The notes below the pieces were generated by a model. That model saw only the letters and a list, made by a program, of their open reading frames with translations, was not told where the DNA came from and searched no databases. Made by a program: the position numbers and the translations under genes. Source: Bugula neritina (lineage: Eukaryota > Bryozoa > Gymnolaemata > Cheilostomatida > Bugulidae). Taken from it: a stretch of DNA of 64,000 bases. Below, in pieces: positions 11,747-20,953 of the stretch. The DNA is taken from NCBI GenBank assembly GCA_964035545.1, contig OZ037768.1, positions 18,145,700 to 18,209,699 on the forward strand, written 5' to 3'. The first letter of the stretch is position 1. Every line of letters begins with the position of its first letter.

Positions 11747-12535
11747 TCAGCGGCGGTCTCCAGATCGGCCCCGCTCCAGGCGGCTAACACGTCTCCTGAG
11801 TTGCCCCAGCTCCTCCTCATACCTGCGGAGCTGCCGACGTAGATGCTGTACCTCCTCTGCCAACTGGGCCGACGTCTGGTGTCTGGGACGGTCGGTGGTA
11901 GGACGTCGCTGGCGGTGCGTCTGCTTCTCGCCCGCCGCCGAGGGCCGGGGGCCTAGGTCCGATGAATCGGTCCTGGCGCCTGGTCCGACCCGTGCCAGTA
12001 TGACCCGAAGTGGCTGGGTGGCTGCCGGTTGGGGTGTCGCGGCGGGCTCCCCTTCTTCTTCCCGAACAGGTTTACACGCGGGGAATCCCAGGGCGAGAGC
12101 AGCCCGTTTATGGGGATCCGCCACGTGTGGCAGCACCAGGTCCCGAAAGTCGGGAAAGGAGGCCTGGTCTACAGCAAACGTGTAGCCCGTGTGACAGTGA
12201 GCTATGCGTTGATGCCTCAACACATAGTCTCTCTGGTAGGAGAATTCCCCACACGGGCAAAACACGTTGATGTAGTGCTGTGGGGCGTGTACACGCAACC
12301 GCCGTGCAGAGGAGAACTTCCTCTTACACTCATGGCAGATGCGGTTGCCCGGCTCACCGCAAGCTTCACCAATCTTAAGATTGGTGGGTCCAGTCACCCA
12401 ATACTGGCGGGCGACCAGGGCCCGAGGCAGAGCCAGTATTGAGGAGTTATCTTCTTCTGCTGGCAGGTGGTCGCCGTGTAGGATGCCCTGCTCCTCCCCG
12501 GCCGTGAGCTGGAGCTCGACCGGTTTGCGGAACAC
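11747..12535 (-). CDS. gypsy accessory ORF: C2H2-like zinc fingers plus coiled coil
   Basis: Open frame of 262 codons after pol. Residues 67-87 fit a C2H2 finger exactly (C-x2-C-x12-H-x3-H, starting CHECKRKF). Residues 93-113 form a second, shorter one (C-x-C-x12-H-x4-H). A basic, Gln/Pro-rich linker follows. The last about 35 residues are heptad-like (LAEEVQHLRRQLRRYEEELG), a probable coiled coil. The frame has no ATG at its left edge (first NTG is GTG) and overlaps the preceding ORF by about 140 bp, so the two probably make one protein joined by a frameshift, a splice or a lost base. It sits where env lies in errantiviruses but shows no signal peptide or membrane segment. I do not recognise the family; a DNA-binding role is inferred. 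Confidence 0.72.
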   Translation of the reverse strand: MFRKPVELQLTAGEEQGILHGDHLPAEEDNSSILALPRALVARQYWVTGPTNLKIGEACGEPGNRICHECKRKFSSARRLRVHAPQHYINVFCPCGEFSYQRDYVLRHQRIAHCHTGYTFAVDQASFPDFRDLVLPHVADPHKRAALALGFPACKPVREEEGEPAATPQPAATQPLRVILARVGPGARTDSSDLGPRPSAAGEKQTHRQRRPTTDRPRHQTSAQLAEEVQHLRRQLRRYEEELGQLRRRVSRLERGRSGDRR

Positions 12536-13188
12536 ACCTCTGTGGAGGAGGTGGCGGCCTGCTGGCTGGTAGAAGCCGAAGCAAGGGCCGGTGGGAGGGG
12601 GGAGTCGGACCGACTGGCCTCCTCAATGTCCATACGCTCCTCTAGAATAGATAGTAGAGGCTGTGATAAGCCGGTCTCACTATCGCCGAAATTTGGCACA
12701 GGTGTGTATGGAGTTAAATTAAAAACAGAGGGCCGAGGTGTATCGCAGAAATTGACTGAGCCTACGTCGTGATTTAACAAAGTATCAATGGCAGAGTCAT
12801 CTCCAAGATCCATCTCGGCCTCCGGTTCTAAGAAATCAGAACCAAGTAAGTCTAGTAAAGACCAGTCTACTTTAGTTTGACTAGACTCCGCAACTGGAGG
12901 ATCTAATCTAGAAGAAATACCTGATTGCGTGTCTGGTAAAGTAATTCCCATAGCTGCTGATAGCGTTTGGAGAACAGTATTAAAATCAAAATGAGTATTA
13001 GAATCAGAATTTAGCTTGAGCTGTAACTGCCATGCGAGCTGTGTGAAATCAGAATGAGAAATGGCCGTACCTCGTGCTTCAGAAGTATTACCTGCTGAAG
13101 CCCGAGTTGCGTGGCTCATGGGAATTTCCCCCGGATTTCGAAAAGACAACTCGTGTGATCGAGTGTCTTCCGAAATTCGGTCGGCCAT
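12394..13188 (-). CDS. gypsy accessory ORF: acidic, Ser-rich N-terminal part
   Basis: 264 codons from the ATG at 13188 (protein begins MADRISEDTRSHEL). It overlaps the out-of-frame pol tail. The N-terminal half is polar. The middle has an acidic and hydrophobic stretch (DWSLLDLLGSDFLEPEAEMD, followed by an Asp-rich, Leu-containing segment) that resembles acidic transcription-activation domains. The C-terminal part is Ser/Pro-rich. The last about 45 codons overlap the zinc-finger ORF in another frame and look less natural there, so the true protein probably shifts into the finger frame between 12535 and 12394. No known domain recognised; the activation-domain reading is an inference from composition. 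Confidence 0.6.
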   Translation of the reverse strand: MADRISEDTRSHELSFRNPGEIPMSHATRASAGNTSEARGTAISHSDFTQLAWQLQLKLNSDSNTHFDFNTVLQTLSAAMGITLPDTQSGISSRLDPPVAESSQTKVDWSLLDLLGSDFLEPEAEMDLGDDSAIDTLLNHDVGSVNFCDTPRPSVFNLTPYTPVPNFGDSETGLSQPLLSILEERMDIEEASRSDSPLPPALASASTSQQAATSSTEVCSANRSSSSSRPGRSRASYTATTCQQKKITPQYWLCLGPWSPASIG

Positions 13189-13466
13189 TTCATCTTCCTG
13201 GTGGAATTCTCCGGGGTGATGGAGGGAATTTCCAACCAAGATGGGGTGGTAGTCAGTGCGGGGGGGTCGTCCTCAGGAGGGGGCCGCTCCAGGTGCCCTA
13301 CAGCATAGTCTGCCAGGTATCTGGGGGGTCTTCTTGACCGCTGGCTCCTCTCAAGTGAAACAGGCACTGGTGGTGTTGGTGGCTCCTGGGCTGCCCTAGT
13401 AGGGGGGTCCCCGTCTACCCCGTACGGGGGTGGGGGTGTCCTCCCCCAAGAAGGGTGGTGGTTCAA
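13116..13466 (-). pseudogene. out-of-frame continuation of gypsy pol C-terminus
   Basis: A frame one base off pol carries SRRPPRYLADYAVG, the kind of Arg/Pro-rich RPPxxLxDY motif often found at the very end of gypsy polyproteins. The pol frame ends at 13396 soon after G- and C-runs near 13420-13450, so an indel in those runs may have moved the true C-terminus into this frame. It is also possible that the short pol end is genuine. Confidence 0.5.
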
Positions 13467-16400
13467 GGGCTTGCCGCTGTTCCTGCTCTCGCTCCGCTCT
13501 CTGCTGCCGCTCCAGCTGCTCTATCAAGGAGGCCTGCTCTTGGTCCGTCTCCCTGGGGACCGTAATTTCCACCTCTCGGGGCTGGGTGGCCCGTCCTCGA
13601 CGGTTGGGCTGACGGTGGGGCTCCAGGAGGGGTGGAGCCTGGCCCACCGCGTCTGGACTGGCATGGTAAGGTTTGAGGCGCTGCTCGCTCTGGACGGAGA
13701 TCTGTTCAGAGCGCTCCACACGGTACGTGTGGTTGGGCAGCACCTCCACTACGCAGTAGGGACCGACGAACTTGGGCTGAAGCTTAGCCGACTGTCCGCA
13801 TCGCCTACGGTAGCTCACCATCCAGACCCAGTCTCCCACCTGGTACAACGGGGGCTCCTCGGAGTCCTCTGTGCGGGTCTGCCACTGCTGGGTGCGCAGC
13901 GCATCATGAGCTTTGCCCATGATGTCCATCAGACCCTCCACATATTCGTGTACCGGTGACTCGGGGGCAGGAACATGGTACGTCAGGTGTTCCGGGACCC
14001 GCGTCTCTCGGCCTAGCATCAGGAAGTTTGGGGTCTCCTGCGTGGCGGAGTGTGGTGTGCTGCGGTAAGCCCGCATGATCTGCGGCAGCACCACGTCCCA
14101 TTCTTCCTGACCGCGACCAAGGAGCAGGCTCCGGAGCGCGTCACCCAACATCCTGTTGTTCCGCTCAACGACTCTGTTCCTTTGCGGGTGATATGGGGTG
14201 GTCCGACTCTGGTTCACCCCCCATATCCGGCAGAGGTCTCCCATGAGCTGGGACTGGAACTGGGCGCCCTGGTCCGTATGTATCTGCTCGGGCAAACCGA
14301 GGTAACAGAACACATGTTGGTCCAGGGTCCGGGCCACCGTGGGGGCGGTTGCGTCTGGAATAGCCAGAGCATCCGCCCACCGGGTAAAGTGGTCCGTGAG
14401 CACCAGTATCCAGGTGTTCCCTCTGGCGGATAACGGCATAGGCCCGACGAGGTCTACCGCCACTACTTGCCACGGTCAACCAGCGTACAGCCGGCGTCGA
14501 CCAGTGGTTTCCGTGGGGCGGCCATGCTTGCTAGCTTGGCAGACCTCGCATTGCCGTACCCGCAGTCGTACGTCCCGAGTCATTCCGGGCCAATACCAAC
14601 GCAGCCGCAGACACCTGATGACCCGACTGACTCCAGCATGAGCCTGCTTATGGGTGTCCCAGATCAGTTCCCGCCGGAGGGCGCGTGGACAGACGACGCG
14701 GTCCCTCTCCTGCTGGCGGTTGTCTGCTGCTAACGTTATCATCAGGAGGCCATCAGGACTGACCTTGAGGGCATCCCAGCGACGACAGAGGAGTTGGAAC
14801 TCAACGTCTCCCTGCCGCTGCTGCTCCTCGCTAGGTCGTCGGCCCTCCTTCTTGGCCCGGAAGATGTCCGCTACCGCGCCGGGTAGCGTCTCCTGGAGTC
14901 GGCACAGTTCCTTGACGTTCTGGTGCAGAGTAGGGTTGGCGTGGAGTGCCTGGACACCGTCCTGGTGGGTTTCGGTCCGAAGATGGCCGTGCTCCCACTG
15001 GTAGGCGGCGCCCTCCACTAGCTCTGCCTCCACGTCAAGGCGAGCGGGTCCCCCGTCCCGCTGTTCAATGTGTAGGCATTGCTTACAGTCCTCTACCGGC
15101 CGGCGGCTCATGCCGTCGGCGTTCCCATGCTTCCGGCCTGCACGGTGCTCTATCCGGTAAGAGAACTCAGCAAGAATCTCCAGCCAACGAGCCACCTGGC
15201 TCGAGGGCTCTGCACGTTTACACAGCCATATTAGTGATGCATGGTCTGTTCGCAGACGGAACGATTTCCCATACAGATATGGCCGAAAGTGCTTGACCGC
15301 CTTGACTACCGCTAGGAGTTCCTTCCTAGTGGTGCAGTAGTTCTTCTCGGCGGCCGCGAGAGTCTTGCTGTAGTAAGCCACGATCACCTCACTTCCATCC
15401 TGGACTTGAGACAGGACGGCTCCCACGCTGTGGTCGCTGGCGTCGGTGTCCAGGATGTACTCCTTGGCTGGATCAGGATACGCCAGGATTGGCGCTTCCA
15501 TTAGCCGTTGCTTGAGGTGGTCGAATGCCTGCTGCTCCTCCTGTGTCCACTGCCACCGGACTCCCTTTGCGGTCAGCCGATTCAACGGCTGGGCCACTCC
15601 TGCGAACCCAGGTATGTACTGCCGGTAGTACCCTATTAGGCCCAGGAAGGCACGTAACTCAGGGAGGTCACGGGGGACAGTCCACTCCTTCACAGCTTGT
15701 ACCTTCTCTGGATCGGTAGCGACCCCATCACGGCCAACCACATGGCCCAGGTACGTGACTTCTGGCTGCAGGAGTGCACACTTGGAGGGCTTCAGCTTCA
15801 GTCCAGCTGCCCGGAGACGGTCAAAGACCTCCCGCAGACGACTGACATGAGTCGAGAAGTCTGGGGAGATGACAATGACATCGTCCAGATAGATGAGGAG
15901 GGTCTTCCAGTGTAACCCACTGAGGACTTGCTCCATGAGTCGTTGGAATGTTGCCGGAGCGGACGTTAGTCCGAATGGCAGTACTTTCCATTTCCAGAGC
16001 CCGTCGCGAGTAATGAATGCTGCTTTGTCCTGGGCATCAGGACTGAGGGGCACTTGCCAGTACCCGCTAAGCAGATCCAAAGTACTGAAGTACTTGCTAC
16101 CCGCGAGGGCATCTAGAGACTCATCTATCCGTGGGAGAGGGTAGGCGTCCTGGATGGTAACGCTGTTAAGTCTGCGGTAGTCCACGCAGAATCTCCAGCT
16201 ACCATCCTTCTTCTTGACCAGGACCAATGGGGAGCTTCACGCACCGTGGGCAGGCTCAATCAGATCCCGGTCCAGAAGATCCTGTACCTGTCGGCTCACC
16301 TCCTTCTCCTTCTCCGGGCCTAGACGTCGGGTAGGTTGCCTGATGGGAGTGGTGCCGGCTGCCAGGGGTATCTCGTGGGAGATAACCTTAGTCAGCCCCA

Positions 16401-17679
16401 TGTCTCCATCGCCACGACTGAAGACATCACTGTACTCCGCGAGTAGTTGAGCCAGTACTTGGCGTTCAGTACTACTCGTACAGTTTCCGCATGCTCCGCC
16501 ATACAGGTCAACCAAGTGCTCCGGGACTGCTCCTCGTCTGGTGTGAGGGGGGTTCCCCTGGGTGTCGGCCACTGTCTCCAGTGCCGGACCCACATCCGCT
16601 TCCTGGATGGAGTGGTACTTCCCCACCAGCGCTCCGGCCGATAATCGGACAGGTTCCGTGAAGGGGTTGATGCACTGCACGAGGAGCTCTTGCCGACAAT
16701 CTAGCCGATTCAGGCTGTTTGCTAGTCGGATGGCTCCGTGCGTTCCTTCAACCATCCCCAGGCCGGCGATCCCCTTGCAGTTGACTCTGCATCGGAGAGT
16801 CGCCTGGGACCTCCCCGGAACTGTGCAGTCCCGCACTACCTGGACTCCGCCCACCAAGGGTCTGCCAAACTTGTCAACACAGACAAGTTCCTTCCCAGCC
16901 ATCACCACCACTGACTTCTGGAAATCCATGTGACACTGGTGTTTCTCCAGGAAGGGCATTCCCAAGATGGCGTCCTCCTTCAGCTGGCTGACTATGAACG
17001 TCTCGTGAATTGCTTGATCACGGACGCGTCCAGGCAGTGAGATGACGCCGTAGAAAGGAATGCATGATCCATCCGCCAACGTACCATGCGCACCTTCATA
17101 CGGCTCGAGGCTCGCCCGCTCTCGAGCCCCAAGAGTGTCAAAGAGACGCCGACTCAGCAGGTTGGTAGTGCACCCAGTATCCAGTAGGAATGTGGCAGCT
17201 TTACCCGAAATCTTCCCGGGCAGGAAGTAGCTGCTTCCGTACGGCTGGGTGCTCCTGGAGCGGTCAGTCTCTGGGGGAGACACAACTTGGGTCCGCACAG
17301 CGGGCCTCCTCTTCGTCTTAGAGACAACGGGGGTTTTCTGAGGTCGGGAGGGTAGCTTGGGGTACTCTTGCGAGTAAGCTGAATCTTCCTCCACGATCTC
17401 CTCGGGCAACCCCGCGAACCGGTTACGGAGTGGCCAGGCTGGAGGATCGGGTAGACCTTGCGGTCTCCGAGATCTCCGAGGTGCCTGTCATCCGGTTTCT
17501 TCTAGTTTCATCCGGGTATCGAGTGGCATGGCAGGAGGATCGGGTAGGCCTTTCGGTCTCCGAGATCTCCGGTTTGCTTGCCACTCGATGTAGGTCGACT
17601 CTGGAGAGGTCTCTTCTGTTGTCTTCCGAGTCCTATCCCGGACCGGATTGGCGTGGGGCCCACGGGTGGTGGAATTCAC
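13396..17679 (-). pseudogene. pol: gypsy pol: protease, RT, RNase H, integrase; three in-frame TGA
   Basis: One frame from about 17679 to 13396, interrupted by TGA at 17490-17488, 16239-16237 and 14478-14476. Protease: LLDTGCTTNLL motif (active Asp-Thr-Gly) and a downstream ILGMPFL. Reverse transcriptase: [19 protein letters not shown], then [13 protein letters not shown] and the catalytic YLDD about 110 residues later. RNase [16 protein letters not shown] and LRTDHASL. Integrase: HHCC zinc-binding region (HKQAHAGV...CEVCQASK), then the D,D-35-E core (VDLVGP; HTDQGAQF; glutamate in VVERNNRML). The enzymes would copy element RNA and integrate the cDNA. It is one frame off gag and overlaps its 3' end, suggesting ribosomal frameshifting in intact relatives. 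The middle TGA falls at the start of RT and the last one inside integrase, so this copy cannot make full-length enzymes by normal decoding. Confidence 0.93.
17440..17575. repeat. imperfect tandem duplication in the gypsy gag-pol junction
   Basis: A block reading GGAGGATCGGGTAG, then CCTTGCGGTCTCCGAGATCT, near 17441-17480 recurs near 17531-17570 with few differences, a period of about 90 bp. It lies in the linker before protease and includes the first in-frame TGA of pol. Confidence 0.65.
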
Positions 17680-18575
17680 CGTGAGCCTCGGGTGTTTAAA
17701 GGCTTCTGTCCCTTAGGGCAGTGCCTTCTCACATGTCCTGGCATCCCGCACTCCCAACAGGTGGGCAGAGGGGGGCGGACAGGGTCGTCCCGCGAGCGGG
17801 GAGCCCGCCTGTCCGTCTGGTTGCGCTGCAACTTCGCCACCGTAGCCTGCAGGCCTTTCATCATGCTCATCAGCATGTTGAGCTGCGTCTGCTCAGGCGA
17901 CGGAGTAGCTGCTGCTGCCACTTGTGGGGTTGGGGGTACCTCTTCTGTATCTCCGGCCACCTGGCGAGCTGCGTAGTTCGCCCTCCGTGGTTCTTCTACT
18001 TGGAAGTAGGCCTTCCCCATCTCTAGTGCCTCGTCCAGGCTCTTGACCTTCGCGGCCAGCCAGTACCGCTGGAGGTCCGGGTGGTTCACGCTCCGGAAGA
18101 ACGCGTTAAAAACGAGGCGCTTTCGATCTTCGCCAGTGGCGTGACCGAAAGCAGCCTGAGCCAGGCGCTCTACCTCGTTAGCGTGATCTTCCAGAGATGT
18201 CCTTCGGTCTCTCCTCATCACTTGTAGCTGGTCTGACGCCTCTTCCGTGGTCAGGCCGAACCGGGCCCTAAGAGCCCGCATAATGTGGGCTTCGTCGGGT
18301 CCTAGTGCGAAGTTCCTGGCCCGGCCTGTCAGACAGGCCCGGAGTTGGAGGACGCGCACCCGTACTGGCCATTCAGCGGTGGTGGCCACGTCCTCGAACT
18401 CCTTGATGAACTGTTCCACGTCTCCATCTCCTCCGAAAGTCGGGGGCTGGAGGCGATACCTGTCACCAGGTGATGCCTGTCCTTGCCCCCGCAATCCTTG
18501 GAGGGCTGTGACCAGCGCCTCAACAGTGAGGGCTGGTGGTGCTGCTGCCTCAGGGGCTGGGTCCCCTGGGGCCAT
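17676..18575 (-). CDS. gag: gypsy gag polyprotein, intact 299-codon ORF
   Basis: Starts at a true ATG (18575), only about 30 bp after the primer-binding site, and is uninterrupted. The N-terminal two-thirds resemble a retrotransposon gag/capsid: a hydrophobic ALTVEALVTALQGL start, FGGDGDVEQFIKEFE, and a helical region including LEDHANEVERLAQAAFG. The C-terminal part is basic and holds one CCHC zinc knuckle (CWECGMPGHVRRHC), the usual nucleocapsid RNA-binding motif. It would assemble the virus-like particle that packages element RNA. The intact gag beside a broken pol means this copy could at most supply gag in trans. Confidence 0.9.
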   Translation of the reverse strand: MAPGDPAPEAAAPPALTVEALVTALQGLRGQGQASPGDRYRLQPPTFGGDGDVEQFIKEFEDVATTAEWPVRVRVLQLRACLTGRARNFALGPDEAHIMRALRARFGLTTEEASDQLQVMRRDRRTSLEDHANEVERLAQAAFGHATGEDRKRLVFNAFFRSVNHPDLQRYWLAAKVKSLDEALEMGKAYFQVEEPRRANYAARQVAGDTEEVPPTPQVAAAATPSPEQTQLNMLMSMMKGLQATVAKLQRNQTDRRAPRSRDDPVRPPLPTCWECGMPGHVRRHCPKGQKPLNTRGSR

Positions 18576-18605
18576 CCTATTCCTCTCAGCAACTAGCTAT
18601 TCGTA

Positions 18606-18625
18606 GAATCCCACCGCTGCCACCA
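18606..18625 (-). promoter_or_regulatory. primer-binding site, tRNA-Leu type
   Basis: The minus strand reads TGGTGGCAGCGGTGGGATTC, one base after the 5' LTR. The plus strand is GAATCCCACCGCTGCCACCA, which fits the T-arm/acceptor 3' end plus CCA of animal tRNA-Leu(AAG), from memory of that tRNA. Minus-strand DNA synthesis of the element would start here. Confidence 0.8.
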
Positions 18626-18626
18626 A

Positions 18627-19014
18627 TGTGATAGTTTTGTGGGTTGTGAATGAAACTAGTGCTTTACATGCTTGTTATGAGAAACAAGGCGAGAAATAAG
18701 GTAGAAGGTAGATAGCTTTATTGTAGTCCGAGTGAATCAATGGTCTTTATCCAGCGAGCTCCAGTAGTAGACTGAACTATACTGGAACTCGCTGGCTTTT
18801 ATATACATGCAGGACAAAGACATTCCTTTGTTTGCCGAGATTGGAGGCCCGAAATGCCGAATATCGGCACTTCGGGAATCCGAAATGCCGAATCCGGCAT
18901 TTCGGCACTTCGGTATTCCGATATGCCGAGAATCGGCATATCGGTGTTTCGGAGGACCGAAGTGCCGATCTCGGCAACAAAGGACACACACACACACAAC
19001 ATAAATTTACCACA
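18627..19014 (-). repeat. 5' LTR of the gypsy element
   Basis: 388 bp with TGTGG...TCACA ends in sense orientation. It matches the 3' LTR except for one substitution and one AC unit. It carries the palindrome block (about 18825-18983), the TATA box (18798-18805) and AATAAA (18717-18722), giving a standard U3-R-U5 layout. Confidence 0.95.
18798..18805 (-). promoter_or_regulatory. TATA box of the gypsy 5' LTR promoter
   Basis: TATATAAA on the minus strand just downstream of the palindrome array; probable promoter of the genomic RNA of the element. Confidence 0.7.
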
Positions 19015-19620
19015 CTATTACTATTAGTATATGTATTACACTTAGTTTTCAGTTCAGTTTGGGGGAGTTTCCCACTAAGAACCCCTGGAGGCTGAATGCA
19101 TGGGAACTCGATATATGCATATATAGTTTTAGTGTTTTACTATTACTATTATTATTAGTATTACTAGTAATAGTATTGGTTTTAATATTACATTTACTGT
19201 TTAGTGATCTACTTTCAGTTTTACTGTTTACTCAGTTACACTTACTGTTAGTGTTACCCTTACTGTTATACTTACAGTTACACTTACTGGTAGTGTTACT
19301 GTTAGACTTAGTGTTAACTGTTATGATTATCATTAAGACATTATGATTATGAGTGATTATCATTATGATTATGATTATGAAGTTGAACACCATACGATAA
19401 TTATAATATTAATTATAAACGTATTTCGCAATTTTATAAATATATTCGAATATCGACCGAGTTTGCATATGAGAAATGTGAATACAGAATGACAATTGGC
19501 AACAGCCAAACTCAATCAATCGTACTTATTGTTAATGTGAACAGTGAATGTAAATTCAAATTGACAGCCACGAGTGATGAAACTGCAAACTTTCAAGGAT
19601 TTGTTCACGTTAAAAAGTGA
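19015..19620. repeat. simple-repeat tract and 5' block of the non-coding duplicated unit
   Basis: Begins with the ATTACTATTAGT array that the gypsy element interrupted, then TTACTGTTAGTG-type repeats to about 19380. The block 19388-19615 (GACCGAGTTTGCATATGAGA and onward, through AAACTGCAAACTTTCAAGGA) recurs at about 23297-23567, including the preceding simple repeat. No coding potential seen. Confidence 0.75.
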
Positions 19621-20398
19621 TTTTATCACTAATACCTATTGAAGAGGTCAAGCAAGTAAGTGAACACGTAATGGCGCGTTTACTTAAAAAGCTAACGAAC
19701 GCTTTGACCAATGGCGTAAATTATTTTAGTTCTACTTCAATTAGCTGCAGGTAAAACATTGCTTGAACAAAGACATGTTCGCGAGTAACTAAATGCAATA
19801 GCAATTTGAACCAGGAAATTACAACTTCAACTTGACTAAAATAATTATAATATTGTACTTTCATAGGTGAAGGGTTGGGGAATAGTCACGCTGGCCACTG
19901 CACCTTGGAAATTTTTTTTTTTATAAACAATACCAATAGTCGAGCGCACAAAAAAAATTAGATTAGCAACAGGTACGTATCATGCTGCTGTTCAAAAGTG
20001 TTACAGTTAATGTATTATGTTTTTTTATTAATTAAATTTAATTACTATTAGTATTACTATTAGTAATACTAATACGTATTAGTATTAGACGTATTACTAT
20101 TACTATTAGTATTAGTATTAGTAATACTAATAGTTATAGTATTACACTTACACTTACAGTAATACTATTAGTATTACTATTAGATTTAGTGATTACATTT
20201 AATGCTGTACTCATTGACTCAACTCATATAATCATTTTCATACTCATAGTGAGAGTCACTGTCAGTAGTTACCTGTTACTTAGTCATAGTGATACTGATG
20301 AGTGATGGTGATACTCTTACTGATAGTCAGAGTCACTTTGACAGTGATAGTAAAACTAAATGTAGTATCAATGACAATAGACATAGTCATACTAATAT
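19621..20398. repeat. duplicated non-coding unit, copy 1, left part
   Basis: Aligns with 33718 onward: shared words include GGCGCGTTTACTTAAAAAGC, CGAACGCTTTGACCAAT, AACTAAATGCAATAGCAATT and TAGTCACGCT. Simple repeats based on ACTATTAGT and GATAGTGATACT follow in both copies. No gene seen. Confidence 0.8.
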
Positions 20399-20953
20399 TG
20401 TGGTAAATATTAGGAATTATCCCCCTTGACACATTACTTATGGCTATTTTCTAAATACTGTAGTTACAGCTAAGTTTATGGCGTAACTTTCTAATACCTT
20501 AAATACTATGGCTATTATTAAGCCTTTGGCATAGTAAACATTTAATCCCCTTTCCCCAATTATAAGTTACAATACGCATACACTTGGTTGCGTTCATTTT
20601 TGCTGATTCATGTAAACCGACAGTTGGACCGATTTCGGCAGGTGGATGCAGGCAGACCGAATGTCGGTTGCCGATATTTCCAGTGTCGGTTACCGACATG
20701 ACGAATGTCGGTATCCTCTGCCGAACATCGGCCCACTGTCGGTAGAAGGTTCTAGAAGTCCTTTGTTCCACTGGTATAAAAGGACACACATTTTAGAGCT
20801 TCAGTCACTTGTGGACTGGAGCTCACACTGGACACTTCTCTCTACTACAATAAAGTACTGCAAGCACACGGCAACCTCTCTCTCTTGTCTCTTCTATAAC
20901 AAGGAGTTATGTTCTCTGCCTGATTTCATTCTATAACCCACAAAACTACTACA
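20399..20953 (+). mobile_element. solo LTR of a gypsy relative (sense orientation plus)
   Basis: 555 bp with ends TGTGGTAAATATT...CACAAAACTACTACA, closely matching the terminal bases of the complete gypsy LTR. Flanked by a 4-bp duplication ATAT (20395-20398 and 20954-20957). The paralogous site in the second copy of the host unit (near 34445) lacks it, which supports a true insertion. It has its own palindromic TCGG/CCGA block (about 20617-20745), a TATA box at 20775-20782 and AATAAA at 20849-20854. No internal genes remain, as after LTR-LTR recombination. Confidence 0.85.
20617..20745. promoter_or_regulatory. palindromic TCGG/CCGA block in solo LTR A
   Basis: Dense inverted words, e.g. the perfect palindrome TGTCGGTTACCGACA at 20684-20698, GAATGTCGGTTGCCGATATT beside it, and CCGACAGTTGG...CCCACTGTCGG as outer arms. 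It sits directly upstream of the TATA box, as in the complete element, but with a different core sequence. Confidence 0.7.

Larger units (their letters stand above)
11060..19014 (-). mobile_element. Ty3/gypsy LTR retrotransposon, near full length
   Basis: About 7,955 bp, read on the minus strand. Two nearly identical LTRs bound it (18627-19014 upstream, 11060-11445 downstream), with TG...CA ends. In order come a tRNA primer site, gag, protease, reverse transcriptase, RNase H, integrase, two extra ORFs, a G-rich polypurine tract and the 3' LTR. The RT-before-integrase order defines Ty3/gypsy (Metaviridae). Flanks are consistent with a 4-bp target duplication CTAT (11056-11059 and 19015-19018), although the target is low-complexity. 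The interior is clearly more GC-rich than the host DNA. Three in-frame TGA codons in pol and frame changes in two places indicate that this copy is not autonomous, but the near-identical LTRs indicate recent insertion. Confidence 0.96.

Noticed and set aside
11895-12572. Plus-strand ORFs inside the gypsy element (also at 13471, 14050, 14946, 16562, 17578)
   Set aside because: They are complements of the minus-strand genes in GC-rich DNA with few stops; none has a recognisable domain.
11747-13188. Post-pol ORFs as an envelope gene
   Set aside because: No signal peptide, transmembrane segment or glycoprotein-type cysteine pattern; Cys/His fingers and a coiled coil instead.
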